This document shows positions 6,135 through 15,758 of a stretch of DNA of 38,598 nt, one piece after another. A program made the translations under genes and the position numbers. The notes beneath the pieces are model-generated. The model made no database searches. It saw only the letters and a program-made list of their open reading frames with translations, and had not been told where the DNA came from. The number at the start of each line of letters is the position of its first letter. The stretch's first letter is position 1. This DNA is from Tepidibacter formicigenes DSM 15518 (GTDB lineage: Bacteria > Bacillota > Clostridia > Peptostreptococcales > Peptostreptococcaceae). The stretch covers positions 1 to 38,598 of the forward strand of contig NZ_FRAE01000022.1 of the NCBI RefSeq assembly GCF_900142235.1, written 5' to 3'.

Positions 6135-7490
6135 GTGTGCGGAATTATAGGGATTTGTTCTAATAAAGATATATCTAAAGATTTATATTATGGACTTTAC
6201 TCACTTCAGCATAGAGGACAAGAAAGCTGTGGTATATCAGTTTTAAACGATGATAAAATAGATTATCACAGGGGGATGGGTCTTGTATCTGATGTTTTAA
6301 AAAAAGAGGAGCTTGAAAAATTAAGTGGAAATATAGGAATAGGACATGTTAGATATTCAACAGCTGGAGGAAGTCATATATCTAATTGTCAACCTTTAGT
6401 TGGGGTTTGTAGAGGAAGAAAATTATCTCTTGCTCATAATGGAAATTTAGTAAACAATGGATATCTAAGACAAACTTTAGAAGAAGAAGGATTTATGTTT
6501 CAAACATCTATAGATTCAGAGGTTATACTATATATACTTGCTAGATATTATAAAGGCGATATAGTTGAGAGTATAAAAATTACCATGGATCATATAAAAG
6601 GAGCATACTCTTTAGTAGTGTTAAGTGAAGAAGGACTTGTTGCTGTTAGAGATCCTCATGGATTTAGACCTCTTGTTTTAGGAAAAAGAGGAGATGAATA
6701 TATAGTTTCATCAGAAAGTTGTTCCATAGATATATTAGGAGGAGAAATTATAAGGGATATAGAACCAGGGGAAATAGTATTGATAAAGGATGGAAAGTTA
6801 AAATCTTATAATTATAGAAATAACTATAAAGAAGTAAAGAAAACATGCATATTTGAACATATATATTTTGCGAGAAATGATGCAGTTATAGACAATATAA
6901 ATGCTTATGAGTTTAGAGTGAAATCTGGGGAGATACTTGCAAGAGAAGATAATATAGATGTAGATATTGTAGTTCCTGTTCCTGATTCGGGGATTCCTGG
7001 AGCATTGGGATATTCTAAAGAGAGTAAAGTTTTGCTTAAAGAAGGTTTAGTTAAAAATAGATACGTAGGAAGAACATTTATAAAGCCTACTCAAAATGAA
7101 AGAGAAATAGGAGTTAAATTAAAATTAAATCCATTAACTTCTGTAGTAAAAGGAAAATCTATAGTATTAATAGATGACTCTATAGTTAGAGGAACTACTT
7201 CAAGAAGACTTATAGAGTCTTTAAAAAAAGCTGGAGCAAAAGAAGTGCATCTTAGAATAACTTCTCCACCAGTAAAGTATTCTTGTTATTTTGGAATAGA
7301 TACCCCAAGAAGAAGTCAATTAATAGCATCGCAAAATTCAGTAGAAGATATAAGAAAAGAAATTGGAGCTACTTCTCTAAAATTTCTACCAATAGAAGGA
7401 CTTCTTGAAGCAGCTGATTTTAAAAATATATTTTGTATGGCATGCTTTGATGGAAAATATCCAATAAAGCTTATGGATAAGGAGGATTAA
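6135..7490 (+). CDS. purF: Amidophosphoribosyltransferase (PurF)
   Basis: Catalyses the committed step PRPP + Gln to phosphoribosylamine. I choose the GTG at 6135, which gives MCGIIGIC with the nucleophilic Cys2 exposed after Met removal and GGAG 8 bases upstream inside the purC end; an earlier GTG at 6126 would add three residues ahead of it. The Ntn glutaminase domain covers about 1-225. The PRTase domain follows with the PRPP loop VLIDDSIVRGTTS (about 346-358). Cysteines in KTCIFEH, YSCYFG and CMACFDG match the set that holds the [4Fe-4S] cluster of the B. subtilis enzyme, so it is probably oxygen-sensitive. 451 residues. One base separates it from purM. Confidence 0.93.
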   Translation: MCGIIGICSNKDISKDLYYGLYSLQHRGQESCGISVLNDDKIDYHRGMGLVSDVLKKEELEKLSGNIGIGHVRYSTAGGSHISNCQPLVGVCRGRKLSLAHNGNLVNNGYLRQTLEEEGFMFQTSIDSEVILYILARYYKGDIVESIKITMDHIKGAYSLVVLSEEGLVAVRDPHGFRPLVLGKRGDEYIVSSESCSIDILGGEIIRDIEPGEIVLIKDGKLKSYNYRNNYKEVKKTCIFEHIYFARNDAVIDNINAYEFRVKSGEILAREDNIDVDIVVPVPDSGIPGALGYSKESKVLLKEGLVKNRYVGRTFIKPTQNEREIGVKLKLNPLTSVVKGKSIVLIDDSIVRGTTSRRLIESLKKAGAKEVHLRITSPPVKYSCYFGIDTPRRSQLIASQNSVEDIRKEIGATSLKFLPIEGLLEAADFKNIFCMACFDGKYPIKLMDKED

Positions 7491-7491
7491 G

Positions 7492-8520
7492 ATGGGCATT
7501 ATTACTTATAAAGAAAGTGGAGTAGATATAGATGAAGGGAATAAAGCGGTAAATCTTATAAAAGAAAAGGTAAAATCTACTTACAACAAAAATGTAATAG
7601 GGGATTTGGGAAGTTTTAGCGGACTTTACAGCTTAAAAGATTTTTTAAATATGAAAGAACCTGTTCTTTTATCTTCTACAGATGGAGTTGGAACTAAGCT
7701 TAAAATTGCTCAAATTATGGATATACATGATACTGTAGGAATAGATTTAGTTGCTATGTGTGTAAATGATTTAATATGCCAAGGAGCAAAGCCGTTATTC
7801 TTCTTAGATTATATAGCAACAGGAAAGCTTAAATCAGGAAAAATAAATGATATAGTTTCAGGGATAGTAAAGGGATGTAAGCAATCAGGTACTGCATTAA
7901 TAGGTGGAGAAACAGCAGAAATGCCTGGAATGTATAATGATGATGAATATGATTTAGCAGGATTTTCTGTTGGAGTATGTGATAAGGAAAAAATAATAAC
8001 AGGAAATACTGTAAAAGAGGGGGATATTTTAATAGGAATTTCATCAAGTGGAGTCCACAGCAATGGATACTCTCTTATTAGAAAAATATTTTTAGATACA
8101 TTAAAGTGGGATTTAAATAAATATGTTGATGAATTTGGAAAAACTTTAGGAGAAATACTTCTTACTCCTACCAAAATATATGTAAATATAGTTATGGAAT
8201 TATTATCTAAATACAATATAAAATCTATATCTCATATAACTGGTGGAGGAGTAATAGAAAATATTCCAAGAGTTATACCTAAGAATTTAGGAATAAAAAT
8301 AAATAAAAATTCTTGGGAAGAACTTGATATATTTAAAGTTATAAAAAGTTTAAATTTAGTTGAAACAAATGAATTATATAGAAGCTTTAATATGGGAATA
8401 GGACTTGTTTTGGTAGTAGATAAAGAAGAAGTTGATGAAATACTTAAATTTATAAATGCAAAAGAAAAAGCTTATGTAGTAGGAGAGGTAACTAATAATA
8501 AAGGGGTTATATTATGTTAA
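7492..8520 (+). CDS. purM: AIR synthetase (PurM)
   Basis: A 342-residue ATP-dependent cyclo-ligase converting FGAM to AIR. Motifs are LLSSTDGVGTKLKIA (about 60-74), the metal and ATP site DLVAMCVNDLICQGA, and GETAEMPGMY (about 140-149), with a C-terminal ITGGGVIENIPR. Length is as usual. The ATG follows the purF stop by one base with GGAGG overlapping the purF end, and its own 3' end overlaps purN by 7 bases, so the three are translationally linked. Confidence 0.94.
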   Translation: MGIITYKESGVDIDEGNKAVNLIKEKVKSTYNKNVIGDLGSFSGLYSLKDFLNMKEPVLLSSTDGVGTKLKIAQIMDIHDTVGIDLVAMCVNDLICQGAKPLFFLDYIATGKLKSGKINDIVSGIVKGCKQSGTALIGGETAEMPGMYNDDEYDLAGFSVGVCDKEKIITGNTVKEGDILIGISSSGVHSNGYSLIRKIFLDTLKWDLNKYVDEFGKTLGEILLTPTKIYVNIVMELLSKYNIKSISHITGGGVIENIPRVIPKNLGIKINKNSWEELDIFKVIKSLNLVETNELYRSFNMGIGLVLVVDKEEVDEILKFINAKEKAYVVGEVTNNKGVILC

Positions 8521-9107
8521 ATATAGCTGTTTTAATATCAGGTTCAGGTACTAACCTTCAAACAATAATAGATGGATGTAAAAATAATGAAATAAACGGG
8601 AAGATAAAAATTGTTATATCAAATAATAAAGAAGCTTACGGACTTACTAGAGCAAAAAATAATAATATAAAAGCTGTTTATGAAAAAGATGAAACTAAAA
8701 TAATAGAACTACTTAAAAAAGAAAATATAGATTTAATAGTTTTAGCAGGATATTTAAAAATAGTAACTAAAAATTTTGTTAATGAATTTAAAAATAAAAT
8801 AATAAATATACACCCATCTTTAATTCCTTCCTTTTGTGGAAAGGGATATTATGGAGAAATTGTTCACCAAAAAGTATTAGAATACGGAGTTAAAATAACA
8901 GGAGCTACTGTTCATTTTGTTGATGAAGGGGCAGATACAGGACCTGTTATAATTCAAAAAAGTGTTATTGTAAAAGATAATGATACGCTAGAAACTCTTA
9001 AAAAAAGAGTGCTTCACGTAGAACATGAAATATTAAAAGAAGCTGTGAAACTTTTTTGTGATAAAAAACTTAAATTAAAGGGAAGGAGAGTATTTATAAA
9101 TGAGTAA
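8514..9107 (+). CDS. purN: GAR formyltransferase (PurN)
   Basis: A 197-residue enzyme transferring a formyl group from 10-formyl-THF to GAR. It opens with VLISGSGTNLQTIID, has the folate-site sequence NIHPSLIPSFCGKGYYG (about 98-114) containing the catalytic Asn/His, and GATVHFVDEGADTGPVI with the catalytic Asp. Starts inside the end of purM and overlaps the start of purH by 8 bases, typical tight operon packing. Confidence 0.94.
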   Translation: MLNIAVLISGSGTNLQTIIDGCKNNEINGKIKIVISNNKEAYGLTRAKNNNIKAVYEKDETKIIELLKKENIDLIVLAGYLKIVTKNFVNEFKNKIINIHPSLIPSFCGKGYYGEIVHQKVLEYGVKITGATVHFVDEGADTGPVIIQKSVIVKDNDTLETLKKRVLHVEHEILKEAVKLFCDKKLKLKGRRVFINE

Positions 9108-10632
9108 AAGAGCATTAATAAGTGTTACTAATAAAGAAGGAATAGTTGATTTTGCTAAGAAACTTTTAAATCTTGGATATGAAATAGTGTCAACTGGAAA
9201 TACTTATAAAATATTAAATAAAGCTAATATAAATGCTTTAAAAATAGATGAAGTTACAAATTTTCCTGAAATATTAGATGGAAGAGTGAAAACACTTAAT
9301 CCATACATACATGGGGGAATACTGTTTAAAAGAGATAAAGAAGAGCATATAAATGCTATAAATGAACACAATATAAAATCAATAGATATGGTTGTTGTAA
9401 ATTTATATGACTTTGAAGGTTCATTAAAACAAAATAAAAATCATGAAGAAATGATAGAAAATATAGATATTGGAGGCCCTACACTTATTAGAGCTGCATC
9501 TAAAAACTATAAAGATGTAATAGTAGTTGTTGACCCGAGTGATTATAATTATATAATAGAAAAATTAAAAAATAACTCTCTTTCTATTGAAGATAAATCA
9601 AATCTTGCCTTTAAAGCATTTTCTATGACTGCTCGTTATGACTCTTTAATTTCTAATTATTTTGCCAATATTTTAGGAGAAAAATACCCAAAATATTTAA
9701 ACCTGACATTTGAAAAGGAATCTGAGCTTAGATATGGAGAAAATCCACATCAAAGAGCTTGTTTTTATAAAGAAAGCTTTTCTCAAAATAGTATTTTAGA
9801 TTTTGAAAAATTAAATGGAAAAGAATTATCTTTTAATAATATAAATGACCTTTATGGATGCCTTGATATATTAAAGGAATTTAAAGATGAAGATAAAGTA
9901 GCATCTGTTGCAATAAAGCATACAAATCCATGTGGTGTAGCTACAGGTGAAAATGCATATGAAGCATTTAAAAAGTGTTATGAAGCAGATTCTGTATCTA
10001 TATTTGGAGGAATTGTTGGGATAAATTCTACTATTGATGAACAAACAGCAAATATTTTAAATAGTATATTCTTAGAAATAGTTGTAGCATATGATTATAC
10101 TCCTAAAGCTCTTGAAATACTTAAACAAAAGAAAAATCTTAGAATTTTAAAAATAAAGGATTTAAATACAAGTAATAGAGGATATGATTTTAAGTATTTG
10201 GACGGAAAGCTTTTAGCTCAAGATGAAAATGAAAAGTTATATGATAAATTTGAAGTAGTAACTAAAACTAAACCGAGTAAAAGTGAAATAGAAGATATGA
10301 AATTTGGAATGAAAATAGTAAAACATATGAAATCAAATGGGATTGCTATAGTAAAAGATGGAAAAACTATGGCTTTAGGGCCAGGTCAAACAAGTAGAAT
10401 ATTCTCTCTTGAAAATGCACTTTACAACAATAAAGATAAAGATTTTAATGGAGCAGTTTTAGCTTCAGATGCATTTTTTCCATTTGATGATTGTGTAAGA
10501 CTAGCTTCAAAGTATGGTATAAAAGCTATAGTTCAGCCAGGGGGATCTTTAAAGGATGAAGATTCTATAAAAGCATGTGATGAATTAGGTATATCAATGA
10601 CTTTTACTGGAATTAGACATTTTAAACATTAA
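9100..10632 (+). CDS. purH: AICAR transformylase / IMP cyclohydrolase (PurH)
   Basis: A 510-residue bifunctional enzyme for the last two steps to IMP. The N-terminal MGS-like cyclohydrolase domain (about 1-195) starts KRALISVTNKEGI and includes DGRVKTLNP. The C-terminal transformylase domain has the catalytic Lys-His in SVAIKHTNPCGVA (about 267-279) and ends with KAIVQPGGSLKDED. GGAGAG lies before the ATG inside purN. It is followed by a 45-base gap and purD. Confidence 0.94.
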   Translation: MSKRALISVTNKEGIVDFAKKLLNLGYEIVSTGNTYKILNKANINALKIDEVTNFPEILDGRVKTLNPYIHGGILFKRDKEEHINAINEHNIKSIDMVVVNLYDFEGSLKQNKNHEEMIENIDIGGPTLIRAASKNYKDVIVVVDPSDYNYIIEKLKNNSLSIEDKSNLAFKAFSMTARYDSLISNYFANILGEKYPKYLNLTFEKESELRYGENPHQRACFYKESFSQNSILDFEKLNGKELSFNNINDLYGCLDILKEFKDEDKVASVAIKHTNPCGVATGENAYEAFKKCYEADSVSIFGGIVGINSTIDEQTANILNSIFLEIVVAYDYTPKALEILKQKKNLRILKIKDLNTSNRGYDFKYLDGKLLAQDENEKLYDKFEVVTKTKPSKSEIEDMKFGMKIVKHMKSNGIAIVKDGKTMALGPGQTSRIFSLENALYNNKDKDFNGAVLASDAFFPFDDCVRLASKYGIKAIVQPGGSLKDEDSIKACDELGISMTFTGIRHFKH

Positions 10633-10677
10633 AACATTATTTTATAACAATAACTATAATCAATCAGGAGTGATTTT

Positions 10678-11928
10678 ATGAAGGTTTTGGTTGTTGGAAG
10701 CGGAGGAAGAGAGCATACTATAGTTTGGAAACTAAGAAAAGAAGAAAAAGTAGATAAAATATATTGTGCTCCAGGTAATGCAGGTATTTCAAAACTTGCA
10801 GACATCGTTGATATAAAAGATAACGATATAGAGGGACTTTTAAATTTTGCTAAAAAAGAAAATATAGATTTAACGATAGTAGGACCAGAAGTACCTTTGG
10901 TTTTAGGAATAGTAGATGAATTTGAAAAAAAGGGACTTAAAATATTTGGACCTAATAAAGAATGCTCACAACTTGAAGGAAGTAAAGTATTTTCTAAAAA
11001 TTTCATGATAAGACACAATATACCTACAGCTAAATATAAAGAATATACAGATATTAATGAAGCCAAAAAGAATATTGGTATGTATGGATATCCTGTAGTA
11101 ATAAAAGCTGATGGACTTGCTGCAGGAAAAGGAGTAATAATAGCACAAAATGAAAATGAAGCAGTAAGTGCTTTAGAAGAAATTATGGAAAATAAAAAAT
11201 TTGGAGATTCTGGAAATAAAGTTGTAGTAGAAGAATTTTTAGAAGGAATAGAAACATCTATACTTGCATTTGTTGATGGAGAAACTATAGTTCCTATGGT
11301 TAGTGCCAAAGATCATAAAAAGGTATTTGATAATGAAAAAGGACCAAATACTGGAGGAATGGGTACATTCTCACCAAGTAATATATATGATGAAAAATTA
11401 GAAAAAGAAATAAGAGAAAAAGTATTAAAACCGATACTAGAAGGATTAAAAAAAGATAAATTAGAATATAAAGGTGTTTTATTCATAGGTCTTATGATAA
11501 CAAATGATGGAGCTAAAGTTTTAGAGTTTAATGTAAGATTTGGAGACCCTGAAACACAAGTTGTTTTAACTAGACTTGAAACAGATTTAGTAGATATAAT
11601 AGATAGTATTTTAAATAAAAGGCTATCTGATATAGATATAAAATGGAGTGAAGGTAAGACTGTATGTGTAATTTTAACTTCAGGTGGATATCCAGATAAT
11701 TATGAAAAAGGAAAAGTAATAAAAATAGGAGATTTAGATGAAGATATATTATTATTTCACAGTGGAACAAGACTAGAAGGAAATAATATATTAACAAATG
11801 GTGGAAGAGTTATAGGAGTTACGGCTAAAGGAAAAACATTAGAAGAAGCTACTAAGAAAGTTTATGAAAATATAGATAAAATTTATTTTGATAAAGTTCA
11901 TTATAGAAAAGATATAGGAATTAGATAG
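10678..11928 (+). CDS. purD: GAR synthetase (PurD)
   Basis: A 416-residue ATP-grasp ligase making GAR from phosphoribosylamine and glycine. Motifs in order: VGSGGREHTIVWKL at the start, TIVGPEVPLVLGIVDEF, the ATP-grasp KADGLAAGKGVIIA (about 142-155), NTGGMGTFSP and LEFNVRFGDPETQ (about 283-295). Length normal. CAGGAG precedes the ATG. It is the seventh pur gene here. Confidence 0.94.
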   Translation: MKVLVVGSGGREHTIVWKLRKEEKVDKIYCAPGNAGISKLADIVDIKDNDIEGLLNFAKKENIDLTIVGPEVPLVLGIVDEFEKKGLKIFGPNKECSQLEGSKVFSKNFMIRHNIPTAKYKEYTDINEAKKNIGMYGYPVVIKADGLAAGKGVIIAQNENEAVSALEEIMENKKFGDSGNKVVVEEFLEGIETSILAFVDGETIVPMVSAKDHKKVFDNEKGPNTGGMGTFSPSNIYDEKLEKEIREKVLKPILEGLKKDKLEYKGVLFIGLMITNDGAKVLEFNVRFGDPETQVVLTRLETDLVDIIDSILNKRLSDIDIKWSEGKTVCVILTSGGYPDNYEKGKVIKIGDLDEDILLFHSGTRLEGNNILTNGGRVIGVTAKGKTLEEATKKVYENIDKIYFDKVHYRKDIGIR

Positions 11929-11960
11929 TTTAAAAAACTATATTAAGTAGGTGAATTTAT

Positions 11961-14900
11961 ATGGCTAATATAAAAAGAATATTTGTTGAGAAAAAATATG
12001 GATTTGATGTTGAAGCTCAACATTTATATAAAGATATTAAAAATAATTTAAGAATAGATGGGTTGAATGGAATTAGAATATTAAATCGTTATGATATAGA
12101 AGGTATTTCTGATGATGCTTATTATAAAGCAGCAGTTACTATATTTTCTGAGCCTAATATAGATAATATTTATCATGAAGAAATTGAAATAAATAAAAAT
12201 GAAAAAGTATTTGCTATAGAATATTTACCAGGACAGTATGACCAAAGGGGAGATTGGGCAGGTCAGTGTGTAGAGATATTAACTGGGGGAAAAAGACCTA
12301 TAGTAAATACTGCAAAAGTTATAATTTTAAATGGAAATATTTCAGATGAAGATTTTGATAAAATAAAAAAATACTGTATAAACCCTGTAGATTCTAGAGA
12401 AGCAAGTATAAAAAAGCCTAAAACCTTAGAAATAGAAACTGAAATTCCAACAGAAGTTGAAGTTTTAGATGGATTTATAGACTTAGATGATGATGGTATA
12501 AAATCATTTATAGAAAAAATAGGTCTTGCCATGGCATTTGAAGATTTAAAATTCATTAGAGAATATTTTAAAAACACAGAAAAAAGAAATCCTACTATAA
12601 CAGAAATAAAAGTTTTAGACACATATTGGTCAGATCACTGTCGACACACTACTTTTTTAACTGAAATTGAAAATATAGAAATAGAAGATGGAATATATTC
12701 AAATATAATAAAAAATGCTTATGAAGAATATTTATCATCTAGAAAGTATGTGTATGAAGATGAAAATAAAGGTATTTGCTTAATGGATATTGCAGTAATT
12801 GCAATGAAAGAGCTTAGAAAAAAAGGAATGCTTGATGACTTAGAAGTATCAGAAGAAATAAATGCTTGCAGTATAGAAGTAGATGTTGACGTTAATGGGA
12901 AAAAAGAAAAATATCTTGTAATGTTCAAAAATGAAACTCATAACCACCCTACAGAAATAGAGCCTTTTGGTGGAGCTGCAACTTGTCTTGGTGGAGCTAT
13001 AAGAGATCCACTATCAGGAAGAAGTTATGTATATCAAGCTATGCGTGTAACTGGAAGTTCTGATCCTAGAACTAAAATAGAAGATACAATATCAGGAAAA
13101 CTTCCTCAAATAAAAATAACTACAGAAGCAGCTCACGGATACAGTTCTTACGGAAACCAAATAGGACTAGCTACTGGTCATGTTGCTGAAGTATATGATG
13201 AAGATTTTGTAGCAAAAAGAATGGAAATAGGTGCTGTAATTGCAGCTACTCCAAAAGAAAATGTAATAAGAAAAACACCTTCTAAAGGAGACTGTATTAT
13301 ATTAGTTGGAGGAAGAACTGGTAGAGATGGATGTGGAGGAGCTACAGGTTCTTCTAAAGAGCATAGTGAAGAGTCTATACTTACATGTTCTGCTGAAGTT
13401 CAAAAAGGAAATGCTCCAACAGAAAGAAAAATACAAAGATTATTTAGAAATAAAAATGTAAGCACAATGATTAAAAAATGTAATGATTTTGGTGCAGGAG
13501 GAGTATGTGTTGCAATAGGAGAGCTTGCTAGGGGACTTGACATAAACTTAGATTTAGTTCCTAAAAAATATGAAGGTCTTGATGGAACAGAACTTGCAAT
13601 ATCTGAATCTCAAGAACGTATGGCTGTAGTTGTATCAAAAGAAGATGTAGATAAATTTATAAAAAATGCAAATGAAGAAAATCTTGAAGCTACACATGTA
13701 GCTACAGTTACAGATCATAATAGAATGAGAATGTACTTTAGAGACAAATTAATAGTAGATATAAGTAGAGAATTTATAGATACTAATGGAGTTAAGCAAA
13801 AAACTAATGTTTTAGTTAAATCGCCAGAAGAAGAAAAAAACTATTTTAAAAATTTAAATGATAATGAGAATTTAAAGGATAAATGGATAGAAAATATACA
13901 AGATTTAAATATATGCTCTCAAAGAGGATTAGTAGAAAGATTTGATAGCTCTATAGGAGCAGGAACTGTACTTATGCCTTTTGGAGGAAAATATCAATCT
14001 ACTCCTACTGAAGGTATGGTAGCTAAAATACCTGTTTTAAATGGAGATACATCAACAGGAACTATAATGACTTATGGATATAATCCTAAAATAGGAAAAT
14101 GGAGTCCGTTTCATGGCGCAATGTATGCTGTAGTAGAGTCTGTGTGTAAAGTAGTAGCTATGGGGGGAAATTATAAAACTATAAGACTTACTCTTCAAGA
14201 ATACTTTGAAAAGCTGGGAGATAATAAAGAAAAATGGGGCAAACCATTGAGTGCTCTACTTGGAGCTTTTTATGTTCAAAAACAACTCAATATACCTGCT
14301 ATAGGTGGAAAAGATAGTATGTCAGGTACTTTTAAAGATATAGATGTTCCACCAACACTAGTATCATTTGCTGTAGATACTGTGGATGTAAATCATGTGA
14401 TATCCCCAGAATTTAAAAATATAAATTCTAAAGTAGTATATTTATCCACAAAAAAATATGAAGATGAAGTTATAGATTTTGATGAATTAAAGAAAAATCT
14501 AGAAAAAGTAACTAGTCTTATAAAAAACAAAAAAGTAATATCAGTGCATACTGTAAAAAGTGGAGGCATATGTGAAGCAATAAGTAAAATGAGTTTTGGT
14601 AATAAAATAGGATTTAAATTTGAAGATATAAAAGAAAATGAATTATTTTCACCTGATTATGGAAGTTTCATATTAGAAATTAATGAAAATGTAGATGTTG
14701 ATAAAGAATTTGAAGGATATAATTATAAAGTTTTAGGAAATACTCAAGAAAAACCATTTATAAATGTAAATGGAATTGAATTAGAACTAGATGAAATTCA
14801 TAATAAATGGTGCGAGCCACTTGAAAGTGTATTTTCAACCAAGACAGAGCCTGTTGATAAAAAAATTGGAAATGTATATTATAAATCTCATAAAATATTA

Positions 14901-15719
14901 AAATCTAAACTAAATATAGGAAAACCAAGAGTTATTATCCCAGTATTTCCAGGCACTAATTGTGAATATGATTTAACAAAAGCTTTTGAGAAATCAGGAG
15001 CTATTGTTAATACAAGTATATTTAAGAATTTAACTCAAAATGATATAAAAGAAAGTATAGATAATTTAGTTAAAGAAATAAATTCATCTCAAATAATAAT
15101 GCTTCCTGGAGGATTTAGTGCGGGAGATGAGCCAGATGGTTCTGGTAAATTTATAGCAACTATATTTAGAAATCCAAAAGTTAAAGAAGCTGTAATGAAA
15201 TTTTTAAATAATAAAGATGGATTAATTCTTGGAATATGTAATGGATTTCAAGCTTTAATAAAATTAGGTCTTCTTCCTTATGGTGAAATTAAAGATACAA
15301 ATGAAGATGACCCAACTCTTACTTATAACAAGATAGGGAGACATCAATCTAGAATTGTAAGAACTAAAATTACATCTAATTTATCGCCATGGCTGAGTAA
15401 TGTAAATGTAGGAGATGTTCATTCAATAGCCATATCCCATGGAGAAGGAAGATTTGTATGTAGTGAAGATTTAATTAAGAAATTAATTGAAAATGGTCAA
15501 GTAGCAACTCAATATGTAGATTTTGATAATAATGCTACTTATGATATAGACTTTAATCCGAATGGTTCATTCTATGCAGTAGAAGGAATAACTAGTCTAG
15601 ATGGAAGAATATTTGGGAAAATGGGACATTCTGAAAGAATAGGATCTAATGTATTTAAAAACATAGAAGGATTTAAAGAACAAAAAATATTTGAATCAGG
15701 AGTAAATTATTTTAAATAA
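11961..15719 (+). CDS. purL: FGAM synthase, large fused form (PurL)
   Basis: A 1252-residue single-chain phosphoribosylformylglycinamidine synthase, unlike the three-subunit PurS/Q/L of Bacillus. The N-terminal part is PurS-like. The ATPase halves follow, with TYWSDHCRHTTF (about 217-228), FKNETHNHPTEIEPFGGAATC and DFGAGGVCVAIGEL. A C-terminal class I glutaminase starts at RVIIPVFPGTNCEYD (about 990); its nucleophile Cys1093 lies in GICNGFQ and the His/Glu partners in ISHGEGRF. It uses FGAR, ATP and Gln. It closes the pur operon and is followed by a hairpin terminator. Confidence 0.94.
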   Translation: MANIKRIFVEKKYGFDVEAQHLYKDIKNNLRIDGLNGIRILNRYDIEGISDDAYYKAAVTIFSEPNIDNIYHEEIEINKNEKVFAIEYLPGQYDQRGDWAGQCVEILTGGKRPIVNTAKVIILNGNISDEDFDKIKKYCINPVDSREASIKKPKTLEIETEIPTEVEVLDGFIDLDDDGIKSFIEKIGLAMAFEDLKFIREYFKNTEKRNPTITEIKVLDTYWSDHCRHTTFLTEIENIEIEDGIYSNIIKNAYEEYLSSRKYVYEDENKGICLMDIAVIAMKELRKKGMLDDLEVSEEINACSIEVDVDVNGKKEKYLVMFKNETHNHPTEIEPFGGAATCLGGAIRDPLSGRSYVYQAMRVTGSSDPRTKIEDTISGKLPQIKITTEAAHGYSSYGNQIGLATGHVAEVYDEDFVAKRMEIGAVIAATPKENVIRKTPSKGDCIILVGGRTGRDGCGGATGSSKEHSEESILTCSAEVQKGNAPTERKIQRLFRNKNVSTMIKKCNDFGAGGVCVAIGELARGLDINLDLVPKKYEGLDGTELAISESQERMAVVVSKEDVDKFIKNANEENLEATHVATVTDHNRMRMYFRDKLIVDISREFIDTNGVKQKTNVLVKSPEEEKNYFKNLNDNENLKDKWIENIQDLNICSQRGLVERFDSSIGAGTVLMPFGGKYQSTPTEGMVAKIPVLNGDTSTGTIMTYGYNPKIGKWSPFHGAMYAVVESVCKVVAMGGNYKTIRLTLQEYFEKLGDNKEKWGKPLSALLGAFYVQKQLNIPAIGGKDSMSGTFKDIDVPPTLVSFAVDTVDVNHVISPEFKNINSKVVYLSTKKYEDEVIDFDELKKNLEKVTSLIKNKKVISVHTVKSGGICEAISKMSFGNKIGFKFEDIKENELFSPDYGSFILEINENVDVDKEFEGYNYKVLGNTQEKPFINVNGIELELDEIHNKWCEPLESVFSTKTEPVDKKIGNVYYKSHKILKSKLNIGKPRVIIPVFPGTNCEYDLTKAFEKSGAIVNTSIFKNLTQNDIKESIDNLVKEINSSQIIMLPGGFSAGDEPDGSGKFIATIFRNPKVKEAVMKFLNNKDGLILGICNGFQALIKLGLLPYGEIKDTNEDDPTLTYNKIGRHQSRIVRTKITSNLSPWLSNVNVGDVHSIAISHGEGRFVCSEDLIKKLIENGQVATQYVDFDNNATYDIDFNPNGSFYAVEGITSLDGRIFGKMGHSERIGSNVFKNIEGFKEQKIFESGVNYFK

Positions 15720-15723
15720 TAAC

Positions 15724-15758
15724 AAAATACCATAAGACTTATGAGCTTATGGTATTTT
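15724..15758. terminator. Bidirectional terminator after purL
   Basis: AAAATACCATAAG (15724-15736) is exactly complementary to CTTATGGTATTTT (15746-15758), loop 9 nt, with T residues on the right. On the minus strand the mirror stem also ends in Ts. It lies 4 bases after the purL stop and its right arm is inside the 3' coding end of the convergent GGDEF-EAL gene. Confidence 0.8.

Noticed and set aside
10629-11309. 226-codon minus-strand frame covering the start of purD
   Set aside because: purD is certain on the plus strand, with all its motifs and a ribosome-binding site. The antisense frame has no recognisable domain.
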